Assembly: GCA_003615045.1 (NCBI GenBank)
Contig: ML014367.1
Span: forward strand, 1 to 21,463
Direction: 5' to 3'
DNA from: Caulochytrium protostelioides
Taxonomy: Eukaryota; Chytridiomycota; Caulochytriomycetes; Caulochytriales; Caulochytriaceae
DNA: 21,463 bases
The notes beneath the pieces were generated by a model, which was given only the letters and a program-made list of their open reading frames with translations, was not told where the DNA came from and did not search any database. Below, one piece after another: positions 8,325-17,514 of the stretch. How positions within the stretch are numbered: position 1 is the first letter of the stretch; the number at the start of each line of letters is the position of its first letter. Both the position numbers and the translations under genes were made by a program.

Positions 8325-9444
8325 TCAGGATGCCGGTGCTGCTGCCGCGTCGACGTCGGTCGCCGCGGGTGGGGGCGATGCCGCCGTCGCAGTGAGCCAA
8401 CTGACGAGATGATACTTCTTGCGCGGGTAGTAGTCGGGCAGCAGGCTGAAGAGACAGACGCTTTTGTAGACGGAGACCCAGAGCACGATGTCCGGGCGGG
8501 AGAGGTTGATGGTCAGGCCCCGGGGCAGGACGGCGGCCACGGTGTCGCGGAGCGCGGCCGACGTGAGCGTGGGGTGACTGCGGACCTCGGCGACGATGGC
8601 GAGCGAGTGCGCCATGTCGTAGTCGGCGAGGACGCGCGGCACGTGGGCCGCGATGTCGACGCGGTTCGCCGGGCAGACGTGGGAGACGGGCAGCCAGCGG
8701 TTGGTCGCGGCGAGCTGGTGCTGGAGGCGAGCGACGTCGCGCGGCGGAAGGCCGCGCGTGGCCTCGAACATGGCCTCGATCAGCCGGTGCGGCGGCACGT
8801 CGATGCGGAAGCGCAAGAAAATCGAGCCCTGGCACGCGGTATCGATGGCCTGGAACCGCTTGCCGGTGCCACACTTGGTCTCTGCTTCATGTGCTCGGGC
8901 GGGTGTTTCCGCCGCCGTCTTCATCTCGGTTTCAGCGCCATGGGAGTCCGCCTCAGCAGGAAGGGTCTCAGCGGCAGGGGTCGCTGCTGTATCCGCGTCC
9001 GCCGCGGCCCGGAGGCGCGACGGCGCGTGGAGACCCGCCTTTTCGGCCAGCGCGAGATCGATTTCCAGCTCTCCATAGGCTTCCGGGGGCAGCACCGCGT
9101 GCGCCGGAAACAGCGTCTCGGCGTAGTGATCGAGGGCCCGGCGTGCCTGGCCCAGCGCGCGCGTCTCGAGCGAGCTCTGCGTCGTGATGAGGACACCCAC
9201 GATGCGGTCCGAGCGATGCACGAAGGCGCTGTGCTTGCGCAGATAGCGATTCTTGAAGCGCCCGCGCTGGATGGGAATCGAGCGGTCGTGCGGCGCCAGC
9301 GGCGCGTGCGTGCCCACGGCGGCCAGCCGCTTCACGGGCGGCGCCTCGGCCGACGGCGCCGCTCGCTTGAGCGTGCCGCCCGAGGACAGCGCCGGCGGCA
9401 GATCAGCCGGATGGGCCATCGTGGTGGCGGGTGGTGGTGGTGAT

Positions 9445-9483
<39 letters not shown>

Positions 9484-9641
9484 AATGCCGACGCGGAAGT
9501 CATGGCGGCGGGACGGTGAGTCGGTTGCGCGGATCGACGCCGGCAGGAACCCGTCAGCCGGGGAGGCGCGAAGGGCCCAGGACGACGCGGTGGCAGCGAC
9601 GGTGTGTCCCGTGGGCGCGCGTATCGGGGTGTCGCAGCCAT
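8325..9641 (-). CDS. TAN1: TAN1/THUMPD1-type THUMP protein (tRNA acetylation adaptor), up to 438 aa
   Basis: THUMP-domain RNA-binding protein of the Tan1/THUMPD1 family. These proteins bring tRNA-Ser and tRNA-Leu to the Kre33/NAT10 acetyltransferase, which makes N4-acetylcytidine at position 12. Matching blocks with ATG 9641 as residue 1: RIVGVLITTQSSLETRALGQ (about 146-165), GKRFQAIDTACQGSIFLRF (about 260-278), NRWLPVSHVC, RPDIVLWVSVYKSVCLFSLL and a final KKYHL. Between the first two is a loop rich in Ala, Glu and Thr. The start is uncertain: ATG 9641 is the longest, ATG 9503 (residue 47) has GCCGCCATG context, and ATG 9419 (residue 75) is closest to the conserved part. The first 46 residues are Arg/Pro-rich with one acidic residue and may be untranslated. 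Eleven consecutive Ser (54-64) come from a perfect TCG repeat. Divergent from COG4. Confidence 0.9.
9450..9482 (-). repeat. (TCG)11 trinucleotide repeat encoding poly-Ser
   Basis: Eleven uninterrupted TCG codons on the minus strand give Ser54-64 of the longest TAN1 model. Synonymous serine codons are not used at all, which suggests recent repeat slippage rather than old conserved sequence. Confidence 0.9.
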
Positions 9642-10301
9642 CGCTCGTCGCTCGCTCGCTCGATGCGGTGGATGCGGCCGTCATGCGATGCGCACGGCGG
9701 CGGTGATGATGATCGCCGTGGAACTCCGACAAGACGCCGACCATGCCCAACGCGGAACACCCCTTTCCCGCCGCCAGCGGCCGCGCGTGCTGCGCCACAG
9801 CGGCCGCAATGGCGGCGGCAGCAGCGGCGGCGGGCGTCACAGTCGGCGCGCCTCATGGGCGATCCGACGACGCTCGTGCCGACGCCCGCGCGTCGCGCCT
9901 TCTTGACCACGTGGCGGCGGCGCGGCCGCGGCGTGCGATGCTGGCAATGCCGGCCTGCGGTCCTCCGGCGGACGCGCCCGCTGCGGGTGGCCGCGACCCG
10001 GGACGATCACCGCGCCGCCCTCGCCGTCGCTGCTCTCCCACGGCGCCGCGGTGCTCGACATCGGCCCGTCGCGCCTTTGCGTTTCGAGCGGTTTCCGCAT
10101 CGCATCGCATCGCATCGCATCATACGACGCCGCCTCGGAGCGAATCGCATTAGAACGCATCGCATCGCATCGCATTGAGTGCCCCTGCGTGCGGCCGTCC
10201 AGATCGGCCGTCCACCAGCCGGCCGCCGAGCCTTTCGCGACGCTCGCCGCGTTTCGGCATCGGCGCCCCCTTGCGCTTCCGAGCGGCCCACGATCGCCGT
10301 G
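9642..10301. promoter_or_regulatory. divergent intergenic region TAN1/COG4
   Basis: This must carry the promoters of TAN1 (leftward) and COG4 (rightward). It has no clear TATA element. It contains CGCT-rich repeats around 9643-9664 and two arrays of CGCAT close to COG4. Open frames of 80-220 codons on both strands have no motifs and look like chance products of GC richness. The COG4 frame is open upstream to a GTG at 10179, which I do not accept as a start. Confidence 0.5.
10096..10175 (+). repeat. two arrays of pentanucleotide CGCAT
   Basis: Five perfect CGCAT copies at 10096-10120 and four at 10156-10175, with a lone copy at 10146-10150 between them. The arrays sit 125-205 bp upstream of the COG4 ATG. 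The five-base unit shifts frame, which argues for non-coding DNA. Confidence 0.92.
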
Positions 10302-13300
10302 ATGGTCGCCATGCAGTCGCTCCCTGCGTCGCGCGATACCGTGCGGACGGCGGCGGCCGCAGGAGCGACGGCGGCGGCGCCCTCGGCCGCCGCCGCCGCG
10401 GCACTCCGTGGGCTCGGCTCACGGGTCGTGGCGGCGCCGTCCTCCCCGCCGTCACCGTCGTCGCCCGGACCCGCGCCGCAGGCGGCGGCCGCGGCGCGCG
10501 CGTCCTCGGCGCCACGACTCTCGCTCGAGCAGTGCCACCAGCTGCGGGATATCGAGACGATCCGGCGGCAGCTGGTCCTGCTGAGCGACGAGGAGACACA
10601 GCTCGACGGCGAGCTGCAGACGCTGCTGACGGACCAGCAGCACGTGACGACGGCGCTGACGGCGATCGACGGCCTTGCGCCGCGGTTCGACACCGCGCTC
10701 ACGCACGTGGGCCACGTGGCGGCGACGGTCGCCGACGCCGCGGCGCTCGCCGACGCCGTCGCGCGCAAGGTCCGCCAGCTCGACCGCGAGCAGCGCCACG
10801 TGAAAGCGACCATCGCACAGGTCGAGGCCCTCTATGATCTGCGGCGCTGCGCGAGCGCCGCGGCGTCTGCGCTGGACGCGGGCGACGACGACGCCGTCGC
10901 CAACGCGCTGCAGCGCTTCCTCCAAATCGATCTCGACCGCATGGCCGTCGTGTTTGGCCAGGACGCGGGCGCGCTGTCGTCGCTGCTCGGCCCGGACGCC
11001 GTGCCGGACGCGCTACGCCCGCCCGCCGACGCCGTCGCCGAGGTCGCGTCGGCGATCCCGACGCTCGAGGCCGTGCGGCAGCGCTTTGAGGCGCAGCTGG
11101 ACGAGGGGCTCCGGAAAGCGATGGAGGCGGGCGACCACGCCGCTGTCGTCCGTCGGCTGCAGCTGTTCCCGCGCATCGGCCATGCCGATCGCGGGATCGC
11201 GCACCTCGTAGCGTACATGAGCCGCCAGGTGCGGCAGGTCCGGGACGATGCCGCGCGGCTCGATCCGACCGTCTCACCCATCTTTTACGCCGAGGTGCTG
11301 ACCAAGATCTATGAGAAGGTCGCGGCGCTGGTCCACGAGCAGCAGCAGCAGCTCGAATCACTGTATGGCAACAGCCTGATGCCGCAGCTGCTGCCGCGCG
11401 TCTACGATGAGACCCAGATCCAGGTCGGCGTGGTCCTCGACGCGTTTGCCGAGCGCCGGCGCTTCTGGCGCCGTGTGGCCGACGCTCGCAGCCGCATTCC
11501 GTCCGACATGACCGACCTCAAGGCCAGGTTCAGTGCGCGACGCATCAAGCAAGCCGCTGCCCGCGCCCTCCATGCCCATGCCCAAGCCCAAGGCGCCGAC
11601 CGGCTCAGCTCGCCCACCGCCCACGCCGACGGCAGCAACGGCAGCGGCAGCAGCGGCAGCGGCGGCGACCTCGACGCGGGCGCGGAGATCGGCGCCCTCA
11701 ACCAGCTCTTGATGGAAGCGGCGGGAATGTGTCTGCGCACCTCCATTTTTCACCGCTTTATGGCGGGCCGCGGCCTCGTGATGCCGACCCCGTCGACCAA
11801 GACGACGGCAACGGCGGGTCCGACAGCCGCCGCGTCGGCGACAACGACCCCGCGCTCGGCCGAGCTGGTGGGGGCCATTGATCGTCTCGCCGAAGGCTAT
11901 CTGACGCTGGAGCTGGCCTTTCTGCTGCAGTCGATGCACCGCGCCCTCGCGAACGAGGAGGTCCTGACGGGCGGCGACCGCATTCACGCGTTCGTCGACG
12001 ACCTCTTCTTCATCGTACGCAGCAGCACCGACCGACTCCTGCTGCTCAACGATGCCGCCGTCGCCGCCCATGCCCTCGTCGTGCTCTCCACCATGTGGAC
12101 GCTGGCGTACCTCCAGACCGTCCAGAAGCGCGTTTCGGCCGTCCTTGCCGATGAGCAAGCCCGCCAGCCCACCGTCCGTCACGCCGTGATCATCGCCCTC
12201 CCGGCGGCCGCATCCGCCACGGGCGCCGCGTCGTCGGCCGCCCATGCCGCCAGCGCCGCTGCCGCCGCTGCCGCCGCCGCGAACCCGGCTCAGGCGGGCG
12301 CCGTGTCGCCACGCTCCCTACTATGGGTCTACCTGAACGATCTCGAGACCAGCCTGCGGTACACGCACGCGTTCCTGGGCCATCTGGAGACGCAGCTGGA
12401 CGCGACGTTCCCGGCGGCGGCCGTGGCGGCGCCCCTCGCGGAGCGCCTCGACGCGGGCACACTCGCATTGCACGAGGTGCGCACGTCGACGCAGGCGCTC
12501 GCGGAGACATGGACGCGCAACGTCTACAACGGCGTCTTGCGGAGCCGCGTCCGCGCATTCGTGGCCGCGCTGCCGTACGCGTACGACCTCGACTCGGAGG
12601 CGGCGTTCGACGCCGCCGAGGCCGCCGGCCGCATGCCCCGTGCGCTCGCCGCCGGCCTCGACGCCCTGCTGCGCGCCGCCCGCGCGGCCCTCACGCCGCC
12701 GGCGCTCCGCCGCCTCGGCGCCCTCGTCCTCAAGGGCATCGCCGCCGCGTGGGAACGCGCCTTGCTCGGCCGCCTGGACGCCGCCACGGGGACCGCCGTT
12801 GCGCTGCCGCTGCCGTCCGGCATCGTCGCGCCGCCGCCGCCGTCGTCGGCCGCTGCCGCCACGTTCGGCGCCGACCTGATCGGCGGCACGCCCGTGCCGG
12901 CGGGCCGCGTGCTGCGCGTGACACCGCTCGGCGCGATCCGGTTCGAGAAGGACCTGCGCGCGCTCGCGGCGCAGGCCGGCGCACTGTGCCCGGCGCCGCG
13001 CGGCGAACCGCCCGTGCCCGTCCGCGCCCTCCTGTCCCGCCTCTTCCAGCTCGCCGCCCTCTGGCAGATCGAGGTCCTCAGCGACCTACCCGAGGAGATC
13101 GAGCACATCCTCTCCCCGCGCGGGCTGGGCCTCGGGCTGGGCGTGGCGCCCAGCGGCGCGGGGACGTATGCCGCCCGCGACGGCATCGACGGGTATGGCG
13201 CGGCCTCGAGACCCGGCCCCGATCACGGCAACGACCCGGCGGCGGCGGCGGCAGCCGAGGCGGAAGCGCAAGCGCGCGGCGCGCGGCTGACGGCCACGGA

Positions 13301-13403
13301 GATCCGGCATGCGCTGGCGCTTCGGGCCGATTTTGAGGCCGCGGACGTCGAAGCCGCGGTCCAGCAGCTGATTCAGACCTCGGGCGGTCTCGTTGCCGCG
13401 TGA
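10302..13403 (+). CDS. COG4: conserved oligomeric Golgi complex subunit 4, 1033 aa
   Basis: Subunit of lobe A of the COG tethering complex, which captures retrograde vesicles at the Golgi. N-terminal residues 1-70 are Ala-rich. A heptad-like coiled region (about 73-175) then runs into LYDLRRCASAAASAL (177 on), the typical COG4 'linker and leucine' block. Further family signatures are LQLFPRIGHADRGIAHLVAY (from about 286), FYAEVLTKIYEK (328 on), ETQIQVGVVLDAF with FWRRV, and a C-terminal LTATEIRHALALRADF (996-1011). It is longer than human COG4 (about 785 aa) owing to Ala/Ser/Gly-rich insertions, such as the GSGSSGSGG stretch and poly-Ala runs in the second half. The frame is open from a GTG at 10179; the first ATG is 10302 (GTGATGG), with another at 10311. 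No intron is needed. Third codon positions are nearly all G/C. Convergent with the desaturase gene. Confidence 0.93.
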   Translation: MVAMQSLPASRDTVRTAAAAGATAAAPSAAAAAALRGLGSRVVAAPSSPPSPSSPGPAPQAAAAARASSAPRLSLEQCHQLRDIETIRRQLVLLSDEETQLDGELQTLLTDQQHVTTALTAIDGLAPRFDTALTHVGHVAATVADAAALADAVARKVRQLDREQRHVKATIAQVEALYDLRRCASAAASALDAGDDDAVANALQRFLQIDLDRMAVVFGQDAGALSSLLGPDAVPDALRPPADAVAEVASAIPTLEAVRQRFEAQLDEGLRKAMEAGDHAAVVRRLQLFPRIGHADRGIAHLVAYMSRQVRQVRDDAARLDPTVSPIFYAEVLTKIYEKVAALVHEQQQQLESLYGNSLMPQLLPRVYDETQIQVGVVLDAFAERRRFWRRVADARSRIPSDMTDLKARFSARRIKQAAARALHAHAQAQGADRLSSPTAHADGSNGSGSSGSGGDLDAGAEIGALNQLLMEAAGMCLRTSIFHRFMAGRGLVMPTPSTKTTATAGPTAAASATTTPRSAELVGAIDRLAEGYLTLELAFLLQSMHRALANEEVLTGGDRIHAFVDDLFFIVRSSTDRLLLLNDAAVAAHALVVLSTMWTLAYLQTVQKRVSAVLADEQARQPTVRHAVIIALPAAASATGAASSAAHAASAAAAAAAAANPAQAGAVSPRSLLWVYLNDLETSLRYTHAFLGHLETQLDATFPAAAVAAPLAERLDAGTLALHEVRTSTQALAETWTRNVYNGVLRSRVRAFVAALPYAYDLDSEAAFDAAEAAGRMPRALAAGLDALLRAARAALTPPALRRLGALVLKGIAAAWERALLGRLDAATGTAVALPLPSGIVAPPPPSSAAAATFGADLIGGTPVPAGRVLRVTPLGAIRFEKDLRALAAQAGALCPAPRGEPPVPVRALLSRLFQLAALWQIEVLSDLPEEIEHILSPRGLGLGLGVAPSGAGTYAARDGIDGYGAASRPGPDHGNDPAAAAAAEAEAQARGARLTATEIRHALALRADFEAADVEAAVQQLIQTSGGLVAA

Positions 13404-13658
13404 TGGGTCAACACGATGGGGACGGCTGACCGGAATCGCGTGGGGGCGCGTGCCATCGACATCCCCCCCACCCCCGTATCGATCCTGACGAGCCGCCTGA
13501 ATCGACAACAAAAAACGAACGCGGGAGCTCAGAAAGATATAATTACATCAGAAAAAGAGAAACAGCGGGCGACAGGCGACAGGTTCCCGGAACCACGAAG
13601 GTATCAAGCGGCGGTTCGTTTTTTTTTTTCCATCGTGTTGATGAATGTATCTCGGTGA
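13404..13658. terminator. convergent 3' region of COG4 and desaturase
   Basis: A 255-bp AT-richer gap between two convergent genes. It holds an A-rich stretch (13535-13565, including GATATAATTACATC) suitable as a COG4 polyadenylation region, and a T-run at 13619-13629 that reads as poly-A on the strand of the desaturase. An 11-bp inverted repeat spans it. Confidence 0.5.
13510..13624. repeat. 11-bp inverted repeat AAAAAACGAAC / GTTCGTTTTTT
   Basis: The left arm at 13510-13520 is exactly complementary to the right arm at 13614-13624. Inside lies a smaller perfect palindrome, GGTTCC-C-GGAACC, at 13582-13594. The arrangement places an A-run in the 3' sequence of each transcript. Confidence 0.75.
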
Positions 13659-16094
13659 TCAGTGGGCCAGGGCCTTCTTAGGGTCCGTGGCCATCACATG
13701 GCCGACCTGGCGGGCGACTTCGCCCATGACGCCGAGGACGACGCGGTTGCCCTCGACGAAGCCGTAGTTGTGGAACTCGCAGCCGAACTGGCGGGCGAGC
13801 GCGACGGCGCGCGGCTGGACGGCGCGGTAGCGCGCGCGCGGGAGACGCGGGAACAGATGGTGCTCGATCTGGAACTGCAGGCCGCCATGGAACCAGTCCA
13901 TCCACGGCGGGCACGCGACGTCCATGGTGGTGCGGAAGACCTTGGACACAAAGTCCTCGTTGGGCGGCGTGTCCGTGTTCATGCCGAAGTGCGACAGCGT
14001 GATTTGGAGATGCAAAAACATGGTCGCGGCGTGGGAGAGCCAGACGTAGTAGAGCAGCGCCGGCCAGGTCGGCAGGGTCGTGCGCAGCAGCGTCGTGAAC
14101 CAGAGCCAGAACAGGGCGAGGCAGGTCAGCTCGAGCCCGCGGTGGGGCGCCCAGGGCCCCAGCAGGTAGCGGAAGCCCTGGACATAGAGGTTGAAGCGGC
14201 CAAACGAGAGGACGAGGTGGTAGAGCTTGTGCTGGTGCCGGACGAAGGCGCGTGCGACGCCATCAAACGGCATGACGCGGTTGTAGTAGCTCGAGTAGAG
14301 GTTGTTGAACAGCCGCGTCGTGACCGCAAAAAAGGGCAAGTGCTGGATATCGGGGTCGTGCTCGGGGTCGTTGGTCTCGACGTGGTGGACGTTGTGGTTG
14401 TGCTTCCACCATCCGAGACTCAGCCCGCCGCACAGATCAGCGAGCAGGATGCCGACGAGCCGGTCCGTCTCGACGCGCCCCGTGAGCTCCTGGTGCCCGA
14501 TGTCGTGGGCGATGAACGCCGCCTGGTGCCATAGCGCGGCCATGGCCAGCGCGCTCGCCGTGTACGTGACATACGACGCGGGGCCCCACACCAGCGCGGC
14601 CACCGCCAGCGCCAGGAGCATGCCGCACTTCAGGAACTCGCGCACGTAGAAGCCGTAGGTCGGCGCAAAGAAGCCCTCGCGCGTCAGATCGGCGTGCAGC
14701 GCGCGGTACGCGAGGGAGATGGGGGGCGTCGCGTCGTCGCGCGGGTCGAGCACGCCGACCGCGAACCGCGCCATCATGGTCTCGATCACCGCGGGCGGGT
14801 GGAACGCGAGCACCGTGTCGGTGACATCGGTACTGGCGACGTGCTGCAGGACTTTCGGGCCGCCCGGATGCAGCGTCGTCCACGCCTGCGGCAGATGGTA
14901 GACGCCGCCCCGGATCACCACGTAGATCTTACCGGCATCCCGCAGCTGCCGGAGCTCGGCCATCCGCCAGACGCGTTCCCGTCGCGCCGGTGCCGTGGTC
15001 GATGTCGATGTCGATGTCGTTGTCGCGGTCGCGGTCGCGTTCGCGTTCGCGGTCGCGGTCGCCGGGGTCGTTGTAGGGGCTGACATCGTCGCGGTGGCTG
15101 AAGCGACGGCAGGCGTCGGCGGCCATGTCCAGCGTTGCCGCATGGTCGTCGTCGACAGCATCGACAGCATCGCTGCAGCCGGCGTCGTGGGTTTGTCCGC
15201 CGCCACCAGCGCCGCCGCCACCAGCGCCGTCGAGGACGCCGTCGTCACGGGCGGGCGCAGAGCGCCGGATGAGGACCGCCGCGACGAGGCGGCGGAGGGC
15301 GCCGACGATGCGAGAGCGACCGGCGAGAGGGCGGCGGTGCGCTCGTCGTCCGCGTCGTCCGCATCGGCATCGGCCCGCGTGGCGACGGCTGCGGCCGCGG
15401 CCGCGATATCGGCGACGTGGACATCGAGGCGAAACCGCGGCACGGGCGGCGCGCCCCACGCGACGCCAGGCGCGGCCAGCGCGTCCGCGTCGCCGGCCGC
15501 CGCCGCCGCATGCGGCCCCTGGCAGAGGCGACGACCGTCGCGACGCGCACGGGGCGCGAGCGCATCGTCGTCATCGACGATCGTGGTATCCGACTCGGCC
15601 CCGGAGAGCCGTGGCGACACGGACCGCGACCGCGATGCCGCGGGCTCGCCGCCGCCGGCGGTCCGGCCGTCCGGCCGCGTGGCGAGGGGCTTGGCGGCGC
15701 CCGCGGCCGCGCGGGGCGTGCTCGGCGCCGGCGACGTCGTGCCGCTGCTGCAGCTGCGGCCGCTGCTATCGGCAGCCGCGGCCGCCTCGGGGTCGTCCTC
15801 AGGCACGAGCACGGCCGCGGGGTCGTCCTGCTTGCCGGGAGCCACCGCCGTGACGGACGGCAGCCGATGCGTCAGCGCCGACAGCGGCGGCGGCGGCGGC
15901 GGCGGCGTGCACGGCGGCTGCTGCTCTGCCTTTGACGGCGCCATGGGTGGCGGTGGCGCCGACACTGGCGCGGTAGCGGCGGCGTCCTCGCCAGGCAGCG
16001 CTGCAGCGACGGCAGCGGCGGCAGCGGCAGCGGCGGCGGCGGGCGCCCCGGCGCCGGGGTAGCGGCGAGTCAGCTGCATCGCGGTCTCGCACAT
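13659..16094 (-). CDS. cytochrome b5-fused front-end desaturase, probably delta-8 sphingolipid desaturase, 811 aa
   Basis: Membrane di-iron desaturase that takes electrons through its own cytochrome b5 domain. The b5 domain (about 378-450) has HPGG with haem ligand His409 and a second ligand His432 in AFHPP. The three histidine boxes are HDIGH (530-534), HNHNVHH (565-571) and QIEHH (742-746); Gln in the third box marks front-end desaturases. The block GGLSLGWWKHNHNVHH, followed by TNDPEHDPDIQHLPFFAV, and FGRFNLYVQ resemble fungal delta-8 sphingolipid desaturases more than delta-6 fatty-acid enzymes, so the substrate is probably the long-chain base of ceramides in the ER. The first ~370 residues are Ala/Ser/Thr/Pro-rich low complexity and are absent from normal family members (about 500-550 aa). 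They include a hexamer-derived Thr-Ala/Thr-Ser tract at about 342-367. ATG 16094 is the furthest upstream; Met378 lies at the b5 domain edge. The extension is uncertain; the catalytic part is firm. Confidence 0.88.
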   Translation of the reverse strand: MCETAMQLTRRYPGAGAPAAAAAAAAAAVAAALPGEDAAATAPVSAPPPPMAPSKAEQQPPCTPPPPPPPLSALTHRLPSVTAVAPGKQDDPAAVLVPEDDPEAAAAADSSGRSCSSGTTSPAPSTPRAAAGAAKPLATRPDGRTAGGGEPAASRSRSVSPRLSGAESDTTIVDDDDALAPRARRDGRRLCQGPHAAAAAGDADALAAPGVAWGAPPVPRFRLDVHVADIAAAAAAVATRADADADDADDERTAALSPVALASSAPSAASSRRSSSGALRPPVTTASSTALVAAALVAADKPTTPAAAMLSMLSTTTMRQRWTWPPTPAVASATATMSAPTTTPATATANANATATATTTSTSTSTTAPARRERVWRMAELRQLRDAGKIYVVIRGGVYHLPQAWTTLHPGGPKVLQHVASTDVTDTVLAFHPPAVIETMMARFAVGVLDPRDDATPPISLAYRALHADLTREGFFAPTYGFYVREFLKCGMLLALAVAALVWGPASYVTYTASALAMAALWHQAAFIAHDIGHQELTGRVETDRLVGILLADLCGGLSLGWWKHNHNVHHVETNDPEHDPDIQHLPFFAVTTRLFNNLYSSYYNRVMPFDGVARAFVRHQHKLYHLVLSFGRFNLYVQGFRYLLGPWAPHRGLELTCLALFWLWFTTLLRTTLPTWPALLYYVWLSHAATMFLHLQITLSHFGMNTDTPPNEDFVSKVFRTTMDVACPPWMDWFHGGLQFQIEHHLFPRLPRARYRAVQPRAVALARQFGCEFHNYGFVEGNRVVLGVMGEVARQVGHVMATDPKKALAH
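15001..15066 (-). repeat. hexanucleotide repeat in desaturase N-terminal region
   Basis: Eleven six-base units read on the + strand as GATGTC x3, GTTGTC, GCGGTC x2, GCGTTC x2, GCGGTC x2 and one degenerate unit. Read as protein on the minus strand it gives alternating Thr with Ala, Asn or Ser just before the cytochrome b5 domain. Confidence 0.88.
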
Positions 16095-17090
16095 GGTCGA
16101 TGAGGGGGGCGCGCGGACGCCCGCAGCTCCGAGGCACTGCGGATCACGACGGACCAGCGGCGATCAGCACGGGACGGCGGACACCGCCGATGCGGCGGAT
16201 GCCACGGGATTCCGCGCGAGAAAGGGATGCTCCAAGCAACGGTGGCCCGCGGTCGCGGAGCGTCGCAGCCCGCACGTGCCGTTCGCGGCGGCGCCGTGGC
16301 GGCGGGGGGCGTGACGAACGCGGGAAGATCGGCGCAGAGCGATCCAGCGTGCGGGAACTCCGCGAAGCGGAACCGTCGCGATGCGCGCCGCGATGCGCGG
16401 AGGGTCGCTGCGCTGCCGCAGCGACGTTGAAGCCGTGGAAGCGGTCGATGTCGTGAAAGCAATCGAAGCAAGTGAAGCTAGCGAAGGGTGTGGGGTGGGG
16501 GGCGGCGGCGGCAAAGGGCGACGACGGCGGGGTCCCGAGGGGAGGCGTCGGAGCGACGCGAGGTCCGTGACGAACAGCGATGAGCAAGAACAGGCCGATG
16601 GCGACGTGATGGCGTGGCAGCATGCATAGCGAGTCCACGCCTCGTCGCAACACTTGTCCGCGAGGCCGTCTCGCGCTGCGGTGTGATCTCCGTCGGCCCG
16701 CTCCGATCACGGCGCGGCTGTCGTCGACGTCGCGCGCCGGGCTGACGATCCCCGTGACGATCCCCGTGGAAAGCACGTGCTGCTTTATCCTCTTCGTCGG
16801 ATCACCCCGACGAGACAGCGCGTGCGCGCGCGCGCGTCGCGCGACCGCCGTCGAGACTCTGGCGCGCCGCGTCCTGCCACGGCGGCCCACCGGCCGCTCG
16901 GCGGGTTTCGACACAGCCGCCGCCGCCGCTGCCGCCGCCGCCGCTGCCACTGCCGCTGTCGCCACTGCCGCCGCCGCTCCCGCTGTCGATGCTGCGGCCG
17001 GCAGCGCGCAAGCGCGCCAGGAGCGTCCGTCCGCCGCCGCGGCGCACGGCGCGCGCTCCAGCACGGCGCGTTCGTCCGTCCGCCCGTCCA

Positions 17091-17091
<1 letters not shown>

Positions 17092-17145
<54 letters not shown>
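17092..17145 (+). repeat. hexanucleotide repeat (CGCCGT)9
   Basis: Nine perfect head-to-tail copies of CGCCGT, followed by three units drifting to CGCCGA. It lies in DNA with no supported gene. Confidence 0.93.
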
Positions 17146-17150
<5 letters not shown>

Positions 17151-17474
17151 ACGCCGACGCCGAGCCGCGCGCCCATCACGGTCGTCCGCGACGGCGCGTC
17201 GCGGTCCATCGCCTTCTCCGCCTTCTCCTTCGTCGTCCTTCGTCGCCGTCCGCCTCTCGCCGTCGCGCGGGAGCTGCCGGACGGCGAGCTGCCGCATCGC
17301 GCGGCGCCGGGTGCGCGTCCCGCGTCCAAGACCCTGTGGCGTGAAGAGCCCGTTGAGGGCGTTGAGGGCGCGTGCCGACGGAGGCCGAACACCCGAGGAC
17401 GGACCCTCCCGCCCCAAGGGTCCGTCGGAACCCCCCGTGCCCAGCCGCGCCCCGCGAAGACGACGCCAACACGG

Positions 17475-17482
<8 letters not shown>

Positions 17483-17512
<30 letters not shown>
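17483..17512 (+). repeat. trinucleotide repeat (GGC)10
   Basis: Ten perfect GGC units in non-coding DNA between the desaturase and homocitrate synthase genes. Confidence 0.92.

Positions 17513-17514
<2 letters not shown>

Noticed and set aside
11358-12245. A 295-codon frame antisense to COG4, and a 337-codon frame overlapping COG4 on the same strand (12323-13336)
   Set aside because: Both are compositional shadows of COG4: Arg/Gly/Pro-rich, no motif, while COG4 signatures lie in the other frame.
14995-16062. A 355-codon + strand frame opposite the desaturase N-terminal region
   Set aside because: Equally low in complexity and without an ATG context or domain. It mainly shows how weak open-frame evidence is in this stretch.
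16144-17091. A 315-codon minus-strand frame upstream of the desaturase gene, and overlapping 323/332-codon frames at 16785-17800
   Set aside because: Ala/Arg/Pro runs come from simple repeats; several mutually overlapping frames are open at once and none shows a conserved block.
17092-17145. CRISPR-like reading of the tandem arrays
   Set aside because: Units are contiguous without unique spacers, and the window is eukaryotic; these are microsatellites and minisatellites.
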